Source: Anthoceros angustus
Taxonomy: Eukaryota; Streptophyta; Anthocerotopsida; Anthocerotales; Anthocerotaceae
Reading direction: 5' to 3'
Length of the DNA: 64,000 nt
NCBI GenBank assembly: GCA_010909165.1
Contig: MU008169.1
Span: forward strand, 434,001-498,000
The notes beneath the pieces are model-generated. The model was not told the origin of the DNA. It saw only the letters and a list, made by a program, of their open reading frames with translations, and did not search any database. Below are positions 35,922 to 47,024 of the stretch, piece after piece (within the stretch, counting starts at the first letter, position 1; every line of letters begins with the position of its first letter). The position numbers and the translations under genes are program-made.

Positions 35922-38900
35922 TGTGGCGGACTTTTGCGATGGTAGCGCCACAATCCGTGTCGTTGTAGGAAGAAGTCCGTTCCCAAGGGAATGATAGGCC
36001 CGTACGCGTTCGGTGATTCTACTGCCCTTAGCGCCTGCTCGCCCTCAACACACACACATACTCCTAACTACTCACAACGTTCACCGACAGCTGGATGGCC
36101 AAACGCGTTTAAGGACCCGTTCGCGTCCGTATCGTTCACATACATCCTCACGCATCCGGTCCTTTCCTCTCTCCTCACGCTACACTCTTGCCTTAGAAAA
36201 GACGCGGGTTACGCAGCCGGACCTCCTCCGTCCTCCGGGCCTCCGTCCGGCTCTACACCCTCCGAGTTCCTCCAGCCCACCTGCTCGGTTCGGACGCTCG
36301 ACGAGCACGTCACCAATCACCCTTCCCCGCACACACCACAACGCGTTAAGTCCGTCACGGGACCTTGATCAATCTCCCGAGCCGTGCTCGCCGTGACTCA
36401 GACTCACGTTAGCAAGAAGACTCACAAAGGTCCGCAAGAACGCGCATCAACACCAAGAGAAAGATGCTTTACTAGAGCACCTCACCCCTCTTATCTGCGC
36501 CCAAGGCGCGTCTTTATTACACCCCTATTCGGTGATAGCCTCGGTATCCCTAATCGGCCATCCTATTCCCTATCTCCTTCTCGCCATGGGGTGGAAGGTC
36601 CTGGCCCCGCGGAATGGGTGGTCCAATCCCGTCCGACTTGTGGTGCACCCAATCGGATGATCCGTGAGGCGGGCCCTCCTCTCCGAGTTAGCTCGGTCGA
36701 CAACCGTTACCACGACGTCATCCTCCTCGCCTCCTCGGGTCCTTGGGGCCACCACCATTCGCTCCCCTAGCGTAAGTCGAAGGGGCTCCTCCTCACTGCC
36801 CGGCCCTCCTCGAGGTCTCTCGACTCCCCGAACTCGAGTCCGGCTTATTTCGGGTCCGGCCGGCTAGGTCCGACCTTGTCGGGGTCCGGACCTCGGTCCG
36901 GACTTACACGGGTCCGGACTGGTCCGGACGACACAGGTCCGGACTTGTGGTCCGGCCTCCTCTGGGTCCGGACAAAGTCCGGACTCACGCCCACCCGGTT
37001 TCCTCCTCACGGACTCCTCCGTGGCTCTCCTCAAGTCCTCCACAAAGGTCTCCGCATCCCGCTCCTTCTTCCTCCTTCCATGGTGAGGTGCGGGTGCTTA
37101 CCTCGCCGCATCCGCCGCTCCTGCTCGCTCCTCCGGTTGCTCCTCTCCGCCTCCGCTCCGTCATCTCAAACAGGCCACTAGGGTCCTGTCTGTCCCCGTG
37201 GCCTTCATCTCCTTGAGCCTTCCAGGTCCGTCTGCTGCGGCCGAGAGGCTTCTCGCCTTGGGCTCGGTGGTAATAGGCAAAGTCCGAATCGACTTGTTGA
37301 ATTGCCTCTTCCACGTGTGCGAGCACCCGATACTCCCTCCGCCATAAGTGTTAGGGGCGGCCGCCCGGCTTGGGCCACCTCTCCGCCAGATTTGACACTG
37401 AGCTCAGACACGCGAGGCTACAAGGCGGCCTCGGTCCGGCCTCCATCTCCTCCTTCCATGGTGAGGTCCGACTCACGCCCACCCGGGTTTCCTCCTCCTC
37501 CTCAAGTCCTCCGCCTCCGCTCCTCCGCCTTTCTCACCGGACCAGCTTCTTTCTCGCCCAGCTCGCTCCTCCGCTTCATTCCGGCCTTAGCTCGCCACTC
37601 CCTCTCCAGTGGCCGATACCGTCCGACTCGGACTTCCTCCACCTCCTTAGCTCGGCAACGTCCAACTCCTTGGATAGTCGCCGATTTTCCTCCGTCTTGA
37701 CGGAGCCGAGGCACTCTATTTCGTGCTCGAGTCGTGGATTCTCGTTGAGAATCACTGCCGCCGACGCATCTTGGAGTTGTAGCTCCAGGTGTCCTTCTGC
37801 CCCTCCATCCGCCGCCTCCTCTACTCCTGCACTGCTCCTGGAGATCTCCTATCTCCCGAGTGGCCTCCATCTCCTCCTGGCCCCTTGCTCGCCATGGCGG
37901 CCTTCGAGTTAGCCTCGGTCACTGCCGACTCTCCACCGGCCCGATCACGTCAGTAGTGATCCGGCCGCTCTTGCCGCGCCCGACTCCTTCGCCGCCTTTA
38001 CCTGGCCGCCCACTTGGCGCCTAGCCGGGCCGCCCGCCAGTCCCGAGCTCTCTGCTCCCGGGCCTCTTCCGCCTCTGCGCTTCCCTCTCGCAAAAGGTCC
38101 TCCGCCCGCGCTTGGGCCTCTGAGGCCACTGTCAGACAAGAACCTTGGCCGTCTGCTGAACCGCCGGGCCTCCGTCCGACTCACGCCCACCCGGCGTTTC
38201 CCTTCCTCGATCCGAGCGAGGGACTCCGCCTTTTCCTTTGCCCCTGGCCTTCACTTGCTCTTGAGTTCCACCATCCTCCTCGGGTGGCCTCCACTTCCCG
38301 GGTCTTCTCACTGTACACAGAGACCCCAAAGCATTCCGTCCATGACGGTAGCCAGACTCGCCGTGTTTCTTCCACGGCCAGTGAGGCCCCCACAAAGTCC
38401 GTAGTGGAGCCGGCATTTCTCCGCCAAGGACCTCCATACCGCCCGAGTAAGTCCGACTGGGTTCTCGGACCTAATCAGACCCTCGGGTCCCGAGTGGTGA
38501 GGTCCGAGTCTCACCCTCTTGGCCCTCTTGGCCTCTAACTCCTTTGTGCCCTCTTTCTCCGGGGCTCGGAGGAGGTGAGGGGGTCCGGAGCAAGCTCTTT
38601 TGCCCCTTCCGGGTCCGGACTTGTGGTCCGGCCTCCGCTCCTTGGGCCACGCCCCTTCTTCCTCCTTCCGCCTCTTGACCTCTTGCCACTGCAAGGTGGT
38701 GGGTACGCACCTTCCGAGGCGTGGCGGCACTTCCGCCTCTTGGCTCCCTGAGTTCGTCGGGGCTCGGCACCGTCGTGGTTGTTGGTCGTTGCCGCCGGAG
38801 CCGCCAACGCCTCCCACATCGCCTCCCTACTGCCCCGGAGGGGCACCAAAAGGAGGAAGGGGAATCTCCTCCCAAACTTCCCTGGGTGGTGAGGGGTTCG

Positions 38901-40145
38901 CTCACGTATGGAGTCCGGAATCCCTCGCCTCCTCCCGAGTCCGCTTGGTCTTGACGACCCCCACCTCGCGCCTTGCACGCCTACTCGGGGCCTCACCCCT
39001 TCCGAGCGCCGCTCAAGCTCTCCTCCTTCAGAGCTCGAAATGTCCCCATACATGAATCGTATGGGGTCACCGATGGCGAGGGCTTCGCTCCTTAGCTTGC
39101 GTGCCTCGATCAACCGGCGAAGATAATCCTTCCCATCCGCCTTCCTCACCGAGCGCATGAATACCATCAGTTATCACCAAGGTGATCCACCTTGGTGGCG
39201 AGTTCAATGGACAATGATCCGGGCTACCCTTACTCGACCGCCCAGATCGGATATCAACCATCCGTTGGTTGTCCGGCTGCGTTCGAGCCTCAAGATCGCC
39301 ACTGCCGGGCCCTATCTTCCCTTCGCCTTAAGGGGCTGCACCACGCCCCTTCTTCCTCCTTCGGCGGTTGTAGGCCATCCTCGGGACCTCCAAGGTCCAT
39401 CGCCTCGGGTCCTCCGGAGGTTCTTGGATCGGACCTCCTTGTTGATCGCCAAGATTTTTGCAAACTCCGGACTAGTGACGTTGTCAAAGGTCCGACCATT
39501 TGGAACACGCCCCGATGCCACTCGCACCACGCCCCTTCTTCCTCCGGCCAAGTCCGGATAGCGCGGGTCACAATGTTGCGCTCCACGAGGGTCCATGGCT
39601 CCCAGACTCGGCTTTTGGGTGCCATTGCTTTCTCCTCCTCTTCTTGTGGCACCGGGCGAGTCCGGCACGATGTTCCTCCTTCGCCGCTCACGCTCCAACC
39701 TTGACGGCGCGCCTAGTCGGCGCGCCCAAAAGATAGCCAGAGAGCCGGATTGGAGCGCAAGGGACTGTGAGGATTGTCGAGGTCCGTAAAATGACCTCCC
39801 TCCTGGCCGCGCTTGGAAGTATGGGCGGAAGGCGCCTCTTCGTTGTCCGAATCGACTTGTTGAATTGCCTCTTCCACGTGCCCGAGCACCCGATACTCCC
39901 TCCGCCATAAGTGTTCCGGAGCCGGGCGTGGCTTGTTGGGCCACCTCTCCGCCAGATTTGAGAGCCGTATCAGAGGCCAAGGCGGCCTCGGTCACCTCAT
40001 GCCATTGCTTTCTCCTCCTTCGCCGCTGCTTCTCCATTGCCACCATATAGCGCTGCCCCTTCCGCCTTTATTTATCCTTCAATCCTAAAAAAAAAACAGA
40101 AACCCTACTTATTTCTTAACTCCCCAGGGAAGTGCATAGCCCACA
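35922..40145 (-). repeat. 5' LTR of the gypsy element, 4224 bp
   Basis: Colinear with 25677-30430 but about 530 bp shorter through many small deletions. Shared blocks include AAGAAGTCCG(T/C)TCCCAAGGG at the start, GATAGTCGCCGATTTTCCTC in the middle and CTACTTATTTCTTAACTCC at the end. It ends CATAGCCCACA at 40145. Family A sequence resumes directly after it. Confidence 0.8.
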
Positions 40146-41676
40146 GCTTGGCTTCATGGAGAAGCGATGGAATTATGTGAGCCTGGGACTGGTGCAAGAG
40201 CGTGCTCGCCAGCTGAAGGACAAGCAACAAGGCGAAGGAATTAGAGCGAAGCCTCAGGATTGGGACATCGAATTGGTCAGGAAAGTGTATGGGCGCAGCG
40301 AGGAGGAAGCGGGTGGATTGGTGATTGAACCTCCTAAGAGGAGCACAACAACAGCAGCCCCGTCAAGTCATGTAATTAGGGAACCCAATGGCTGGTTGAC
40401 CTGAGAATTGGTATCCGCACAGCTGATGGGTTTGGCCAGATGGCTTCTTTGCTTCCTACAGCACAAGAAGTAGAATTATTTGTCTAACTATTTGCTGCTT
40501 TTTCTCCATGAAGTTGTCAAGGGTACAAGCATTGATTGGGGCCGAATTCTTTTTGACAAGCTGTGTGAGGAGAGGTTGAATCTGACCTCCTCTTCCCCTT
40601 GTCCCTCTCTAATTTCGCCATTCCTGGTTCACCTGTATGCGCACTCTAACTGTCTGCCGGAAGTAGAAATTGTGGCCTCCCTCCACATGTGGAAGCCAGT
40701 TAGGGAGGTGAAGTGGAAAGCGGATAGCCCAAGGAGGACATAGAGGAAGGATCTGACAGCTGGAAGTCCGCGGCGACAGGCAGTTCAGAAGAGGAAAAGG
40801 AGATTGCCACAAGCAAGAAGAGAAAGGCTGGGGGAGCTAGGCGAGGTTCAACGAAGAGAGGAAGGGTGGACGCGCGCGTCACTAGGTCGAAGGCGGGCGC
40901 CGTGCTGCAGGAAAAAGCGAAGAAAATGAAGGCCAAGCGGCAGATCGATTTGGCGGAGGAAGAGGCGCGGTCCAAGGAGGACAATTTTGCCGACCGGATG
41001 TATGACGAATAGCCCCTAAGAATTAGGTTGACCTCAAAGAACGGACCCCTCCTCAAGATGGGAAGAGATTTTCAAAGGAGCTCCTTTGGTGATGAGGTCG
41101 ACGCAGTAGTTGGTTAGGTGCGACCTTGCCGGGAAAGAAGGTGCCGGATGGGGATGGCGATGGCGCGAGGCCTCTCAACAAGTGGATCCGGGCAGAACCG
41201 ACACGCCCATGATCCGAGCTCAATGGATTTGCTAGATCAGCCGCTGGCACTCACCGCTCAAGATGGGCGATTTAGAAGAAGTGGTAAAGGCCCGATTTGA
41301 TGAGGGGGACGCTAAGCGGAAACAACTGGAGGAAGACAAGCAGGCCTTGGAGGAGATGAGGGTCAAAATTGAGGAGGATTTGCGCAGGGCCCAAGAGGAG
41401 TTACAGTCCATGACGAGTCAGCAGGAAGCGCTCATGGCCCAGATCAAGGATGCCCATGAAGCAAATCAAGAAATGCAGGGGGAATTGTTGCGAGCCCAAG
41501 AGCAAGAGGCGGCCTCTGGGGAGAAGGCCTTGAAGTTGGCGGACCGGTACAAGAGGGAGCGGGACGAGGCACGTGGCCGAGCTAGGAAGGAGAAGGGAAA
41601 AGGGAAGTGGAGTAGCAGGTCCACGACTGGGGTAGTGGAAGGAACTACCGGAGGAAAGGGAGAAGCAACAGGGTAG
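40146..41676 (+). pseudogene. Family A gag-like ORF, 3' part after gypsy insertion
   Basis: Starts MEKRWNYVSLGLVQERARQL (40158), runs to EPNGWLT and stops at 40402. Next comes LLLFLHEVVKGTSIDWGRIL and LISPFLVHLYAHSNCLPEVE (40480-40743). After a low-complexity charged part, a long coiled coil follows at 41263-41676 (EEVVKARFDEGDAKRKQLEE, RDEARGRARKEKGKGK). The central piece resembles the 'putative plant transposon protein' domain of plant retroelement gags. No pol follows. At least two frame breaks separate the pieces. Confidence 0.6.
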
Positions 41677-41759
41677 CTTAGACACCTACTGTGGTTGCGG
41701 AATGCATTTACGGTTATGGAGTTGCCATCATGGTAGTGGAATCGCCACCGTGGTCGGGC

Positions 41760-42699
41760 CCCTATCTTCCCTTCGCCTTAAGGGGCCTGCACCACGCCCC
41801 TTCTTCCTCCTTCGGCGGTTGTAGGCCATCCTCGTGACCTCCAAGGTCCATCGCCTGGTCCTCCCGAGGTTCTTGGATCGACCTCCTTGTTGATCGCCAA
41901 AAGATCTTCCGCAAACTCCTGACTAGAGTGATGTCAAAGGTCCGCACCATTTGGAACACGCCCAGATGCCACCCGCACCCCTCGCCTCCAGTCAAGTCCG
42001 GATAGCCGGGTCACAATGTTGCGCCCACGAGGGTCCATGGCTCCCCATCACCGGCTTTTGGGTGCCATTGCTTCCTCCTCTTGTTGCAGTCAGCCGGCCG
42101 AGTCCGCCGGGCACGATGTTCCTCCCGCTGCTCACGCTCCAACCTTGACGGTGCGCCACGCCTAAGTCGACCGGGCGCCCAAAAGATAGCGCCAGAGAGC
42201 CGGATTATGAGCGCAAGGGACCGTGAGGATTGTCCGAGGTCACGAAATAAATGACCTCCTCCGCTAGGAAGTAATCACGGAAGGCGCTGTCCAGAATCGC
42301 TGTGGGTCCGCATGGCTTACTCGACCCTACGCCCGCTTACTCGCCTTACGCCGCAGCCTGCGGGCGTGAATACCGCTATAACGGCCTGCAAGGTTACGGC
42401 CCGCATGCATGCCCGACCTCCACTGTGGCCGCCCACGCGCGCTCTGCCCTCACGCCCGCCTCCTAGGTTACTTTCTGCATTTATCCTATTTTGACTGGAG
42501 TGGGTTCCGGACTTATCTCATCTCGTAGTCCGAGCTTGCCATAGTGGTACCGGGTCCGTTGTTCACTCCAGAGTCCGAGTATACTCCGAGCCTCGTCCAA
42601 GCGCCACCCCAATTTATTCCTCCTTTCCGCCTTTATTTATCCTTCAATCCTAAAAAACAGAACCCTACTTATTTCTTAACTCCTCAGGAAGTGCATAGC
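41760..42699 (-). mobile_element. Partial gypsy LTR copy
   Basis: Matches the right-hand ends of both LTRs (29505-30430 and 39300-40145) from TATCTTCCCTTCGCCTTAAG to GTGCATAGC. It is again followed by CTTGGCTTCATGGAGAAG, the same LTR/family A junction as at 40145. It is a repeated junction rather than an independent insertion. Confidence 0.75.
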
Positions 42700-43380
42700 T
42701 CATCTTGGCTTCATGGAGAAGAAGGAATTATGTGACCTGTGAAGAGCGTGCTCGCCAAATCAAGGACAAGCAACAAGGCGAAGGAATTAGAGCGAAGCCT
42801 CGTGGATTGGGACATCGAATTGGTCAGAAAGTGTATGGGCGCAGCTGAGGAGGAAGCCTGTGCAAGGCATACCCCGATTAGGTGCGAAAGGACGCCCAAG
42901 AAGGGCCGAGGTGGAGGTCCTTTGGGAGGACTTGTCACAACAAGCAGGAAGGAGGGCTCGTGGAGGCGTAGCTGGATGGAGGGCCAAAGTGCCAAGCCTG
43001 AGGAGGGTGCGAAGATAATGTAGGCAAATGGTAGTAGCATCCTAAGAATAGAACCTTGGATAGGGTGCCATACTGGACCTAAGATCGCTCGGAATTGTAG
43101 GCGCGCCTCTTCACATTTAGCCATTTTTAGGACCTGAGAACTGTGGGCTATGACGCCTAGCCGATGTAAAAAGGCGACCAGCCTCACATCGAGATAATTC
43201 CCCTCGATTGAGATCCCCACGCGGCTCGGTTGGAGATGTCCGATTGACAGAGGTGGGGTGCGAGACGCCCTAGGGGTGGTCGAGAGCTTGCTCCAACTGG
43301 GGAGGAAGGGCGATAGCGCCTTGCCGACAACGGAGGAGGAAACCGAGGGATTGGCGCGGGGCGAATCGAGCTTGCCATAG
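42700..43380. mobile_element. Chimera of family A gag start and family A LTR fragment
   Basis: 42700-42855 is family A gag in plus sense (GTGTATGGGCGCAG...GAGGAAGC). At the shared word GAGGAAGC it switches to sequence equal to 45783-46300, i.e. LTR and adjoining DNA in the opposite orientation. It ends GCGAATCGAGCTTGCCATAG, fused to gypsy LTR again. Confidence 0.65.
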
Positions 43381-43543
43381 TGGTACCGGGGTCCGTTGTT
43401 CACTCCAGAGTCCGAGTATACTCCGAGCCTCGTCCAAGCGCCACCCCAATTTATTCCTCCTTTTCCGCCTTTATTTATCCTTCAATCCTAAAAAACAAAC
43501 CCTACTTTTTAACTCCCTGTGGAAGTGCATAGCCTACATTGGC
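43381..43543 (-). mobile_element. Terminal fragment of gypsy LTR, third repeat of the junction
   Basis: GTGGTACCGGGGTCCGTTGT to GTGCATAGCC equals 30270-30430 and 42544-42699. It is followed by TTGGCTTCATGGAGAAG of family A gag. Confidence 0.75.
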
Positions 43544-44796
43544 TTCATGGAGAAGCTGGAATTATGTGAGCTGGACCGTGCAAGAGCGTGCTCGCCAAAT
43601 CAAGGACAAGCAACAAGGCGAAGGAATTAGAGCGAAGCCTCGTGGATTGGGACATCGAATTGGTCAGAAAGTGTATGGGCGCAATGAGGAGGAAGCGGGT
43701 GGATTGGTGATTGAACCCTCTAAGAGGAGCACAACAATGCAGCAGCCGCTCCGTCAAGTCGGGCGAATTAGGGAACCCAATGGTGGTTGACCTGAGAATT
43801 GGTATCCGTGACACCGATGGGTTTGGCTGATGGCTTTTTGCTTCCTACAAGACAAGAAGTAGAATTATTTGTCTAACTATTTGCCGCTTTTTCTCCATGA
43901 AGTTGTCAAGGGTACAAGCATTGATTGGGGCCGACCTTTTGACAGGTGAGGAGAGGTTGAATCGACCTCCTCCCCTTGTCCTCTCTACCCCGCCATTCCC
44001 CGGTTCACCTGCGCGCACTCTAACCACCGGAAGTAGAAATTGTGGCCTCCTCCACATGTGGAAGCCGCTTAGGGAGGTGAAGTGGAAGTGATAGCCCAAG
44101 GAGGACATAGAGGAAGGATCTCGATACCGAAGTCCGCGCATGGCCTGTAAGAGGAAAGGAGATTGCACAAGAGAAAGGCCGGGGAGCTAAAGGCGAGGTT
44201 CAACGAAGAGAGGAAGGGTGACGCGACCAGGTCAAGGCGCCACCGCAGAAAAAGCGAAGAAAATGAAGGCCGCTGCATCGATTTGGCGGAGGAAGAGGCG
44301 CGGTCCAAGGAGGACAATTTTGCTGACCTGGATACAGACGACGAATAGGCCCCGGAAGAATTAGGGTTGACCTCAAAGAACGGACCCCTCCTCAAGATGG
44401 GAAGAGATTTTCAAAGGAGCTCCTTTGGTGACAGAGGTATTCAGTAGTTGGTTAGGTGCGACCTTTGCCGGGAAAGAAGGTGCTGGACAGGGGGATGGCG
44501 TATGGCGCGAGGCCTCCTCAACAAGTGGATCTGCAGAACCGACCATGCCCATGATCCGAGCTCGATTTGCTAGATCAGCCGCTGGCACTCACCCAAGCAG
44601 GGCGACGAGAAGAAGTGGTAAAGGCCCGATTTGATGAGGGGGACGCTTTAAACAACCGGAGGAAGACAAGGTGCCTTGAGGAGATGAGGGTCAAAATTGA
44701 GGAGGATTTGCTAGGCCCAAGAGGATCCATGACGAGTCACAGGAAGCGCCATGGCCCGATCAAGGATGCCCATGAAGCAAATCAAGAAATGCAGGT
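43544..44796 (+). pseudogene. Second, indel-rich copy of family A gag
   Basis: Colinear with 40158-41480 (e.g. GACAAGCAACAAGGCGAAGG, TTTGTCTAACTATTTGC, TTTCAAAGGAGCTCCTTTGG, GATGCCCATGAAGCAAATCA). It is broken by dozens of short deletions, so no long ORF remains. Many gaps fall where the first copy has CTG or CAG. Confidence 0.7.
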
Positions 44797-45470
44797 GTGG
44801 CGCCTTTCGTGTGTGTGTGGAATAGGTGAGGTGATCCTAGGAACTCCGTCCCTAGGAATCGCAGTGACAGAGTATGGAGTGTAATAAACGATCCGTGAGG
44901 CAGAGATAGCCACCCGTGACGGAACCAAGGCTACATAAGGCCAGTTAGGGGTTTGGTGGGACCCACCTGGTAGTTGTAGCAATTACCTCGGTAGTGGTGA
45001 GAGCCACCCGTGGACTACCCCCGACCGCCGAACCATGCCTTTGAAGGATGCCACATCGCCTCGCTGCGCTCATGGTTGCCTCTGAGGTGGGTTCTCCAAC
45101 GCGTCGGTGGAGATTTCCGCCACCCCGGTAGTAGACTCCACACGTCACTGCTCCACAACCATGGTAGGGGTTTCCATCGCGGTCGTCTCTCCTTCACTCC
45201 TGTGGCTTCCACTACTCTCGTGGACCCGCCTCTTCCCTTTCCTTCTCCTTCCCGACTACCCGCGCCTGCCTGCCTCCCACTTGTACCGGCCTGCCAACTG
45301 GACCTTCTCCTTAGAGGCTACCTCTTGCTCTTGGGCCCGCCAGTCTCCCCGCATCTCCCGACGGTTGCTTCATGGGCATCCTTAATCCGAGCCATGAGCG
45401 GCGCAACAGAGGCGACATGGCATTGCGCTGGGTGGATCAAAGTGCTGTGGGTAGTCCACGGAGGAGGGGT
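44797..45470 (-). mobile_element. Family A LTR end plus gag 3' end, inverted fragment
   Basis: Equals 46610-47250 in the same direction, e.g. TGGCGCCTTTCGTGTGTGTG, GGAACTCCGTCCCTAGGAAT, CAACGCGTCGGTGGAGATTT and TGGACCTTCTCCTTAGAGGC. It therefore repeats the LTR/internal junction of the minus-strand family A copy. Confidence 0.7.
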
Positions 45471-45551
45471 AAGCACCTCATCTATGCTAGGGGTCCTATT
45501 ATGTTACGGGACACATGGATGAGGAAACTTATGTTCCTGGTCTATATGTGA

Positions 45552-45770
45552 ATGGGGAATGCGTGCTTAACTTCACTGGCCCATGTGCGTGTGGAAATAG
45601 GAGGGACCAGGGCTTACCTTCTGCAAGTGAGGACCCGAAGTGGATACTTCTTCCACTGTGCCCGGGTGTGGGGATTGGCCCCCTATTATACGGAGGCGGT
45701 TTTGGAGGAGCTAACGGAGGAAGAAGTCCAGGCATGGGTGGATGAAGAGCCCGTAATCCTCAAAGAATAA
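45552..45770 (+). other. Unassigned short ORF between family A fragments
   Basis: A 72-codon frame ends in an acidic helix (AVLEELTEEEVQAWVDEEPV) that looks more coding-like than its surroundings. It is not part of either family A copy seen elsewhere. It may be a tail exon or a piece of another element protein. No family recognised. Confidence 0.25.
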
Positions 45771-45779
45771 AGGCGGAGT

Positions 45780-46807
45780 GGAGGAAGCCTGTGCAAGGCA
45801 TACCCCCGATTAGGTGCGAAAGGACGTCCAGCAGTGGCAGCGAGGTGGAGGTCCTTTGGGAGGACTTGTCACAACAAGCAGGAAGGAGGGCTCGTGGAGG
45901 CGTAGCTGGATGGAGGGCCAAAGTGCCAAGCCTGAGGAGGGTGCAAGATAATGTAGGCAAATGGTAGTAGCATCCTAAGAATAGAACCTTGGATAGGGTG
46001 CCATACTGGACCTAAGATCGTTCGGAATTGTAGGCGCGCCTCTTCACATTTAGCCATTTTTAGGACCTGAGAAATCTGGTGGGCTATGACGCCCTAGCCG
46101 ATGTACAAAAGGGGCGAATTGTGCCCCTCACATCAGATAATTCCTGATTGAGATCCCCACGCTGCCTGTGCCTGGTTGGAGATGTCCGATTGACAGAGGT
46201 GGGGTGTGCGAGACGCTCCTAGGGGTGGTCGAGAGCTTGCTCCAACCGGGGAGGAAGGGCGAGAGCGCTGGCCGACAACGGAGGAGGAAACCGAGGGATT
46301 GGCGCGGGCGGAATCGAGCTTGCTCTGTGAACCGTGACGCCCGAGGGTTCTTCTTCCTTCACCCTTGTTCCCGTAGTTGTGTTCAAATCAAGAGAGTGTT
46401 GAGTGGAGGCTGGAAGCTAAGATCGAGAGAGGGAGAGAGAGAGAGAGAAGGTCGGGTGAAGGAGAGATCGAAATCAGATGCGAGGTGTGAGATTGAAAGT
46501 GGAGTGAGAAGGAGAACGAGTTAGGAAGTGAACAGTGGAGATTTGTCTGTGTGGATGGTAAAACTCAAACCCAGCAAAGGGAAAGTGCACAAGGGAAATG
46601 CCGTGGAAATGTGGGTGTGGCGCCCTTTCTGTGTGTGTGTGGAATAGGTGTGAGGTATCCTAGGAACTCCCGTCCCTAGGAATCGGTGTGCGCATAGAGT
46701 ATGGAGTGCAGAATAAACCTGATCTGTGAGCAGAGATAGCCACCCGTGACGGGAACCCACGGCGCCGTGCGCCAGAAATAAGTTGCTAGGGTTTGGTGTG
46801 GGACCCA
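45780..46807 (-). mobile_element. Family A LTR (3' copy of the inverted element)
   Basis: Reverse complement of 23912-24790, extended by sequence shared with 42850-43370. It includes a GAGAGA-rich stretch at 46420-46455 and GTGTGTGTGTGG at 46632. It lies directly 3' (minus sense) of the gag ORF at 47-48.7 kb with only about 220 bp between, so this element has no room for pol. Confidence 0.65.
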
Positions 46808-47024
46808 CCTCGGTAGTTGTAGCAATTACCTGGTAGTGGTGAGAGCCACCCGTGGACTACCCCTGACCGCCTGAACCATGCCTTTGAAGGATGCCACATC
46901 GCCGCGCGCGCCATGGTTGCCCTGCAGGTGGGTTCTCCAACGCGTCGGTGGAGATTTCCGCCACCCCGGTAGTAGACTCCACACACTGCTCCACAACCAT
47001 GGTAGGGGTTTCGCCATTCTGCCT

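Larger units (their letters stand above)
25677..40145 (-). mobile_element. Ty3/gypsy LTR retrotransposon nested in family A
   Basis: Two long direct repeats (25677-30430 and 35922-40145) flank a 5.5-kb internal region. In minus-strand sense the element reads 5' LTR (40145 to 35922), a primer-binding site at 35918-35904, a gag-like region, reverse transcriptase, RNase H, integrase, and 3' LTR (30430 to 25677). Each LTR begins TGTGGGCTATGCAC and ends CGCCACA in element sense, i.e. TG...CA. The flanking bases (CCGGG and GCTTG) do not form a clear target-site duplication. Many frameshifts make it inactive as written. Confidence 0.8.

Noticed and set aside
26600-40050. Long GC-rich ORFs in many frames as host genes
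   Set aside because: They lie in terminal repeats of a retroelement, occur in both copies with shifted frames, and overlap on both strands; only the coiled-coil stretch looks coding-like.
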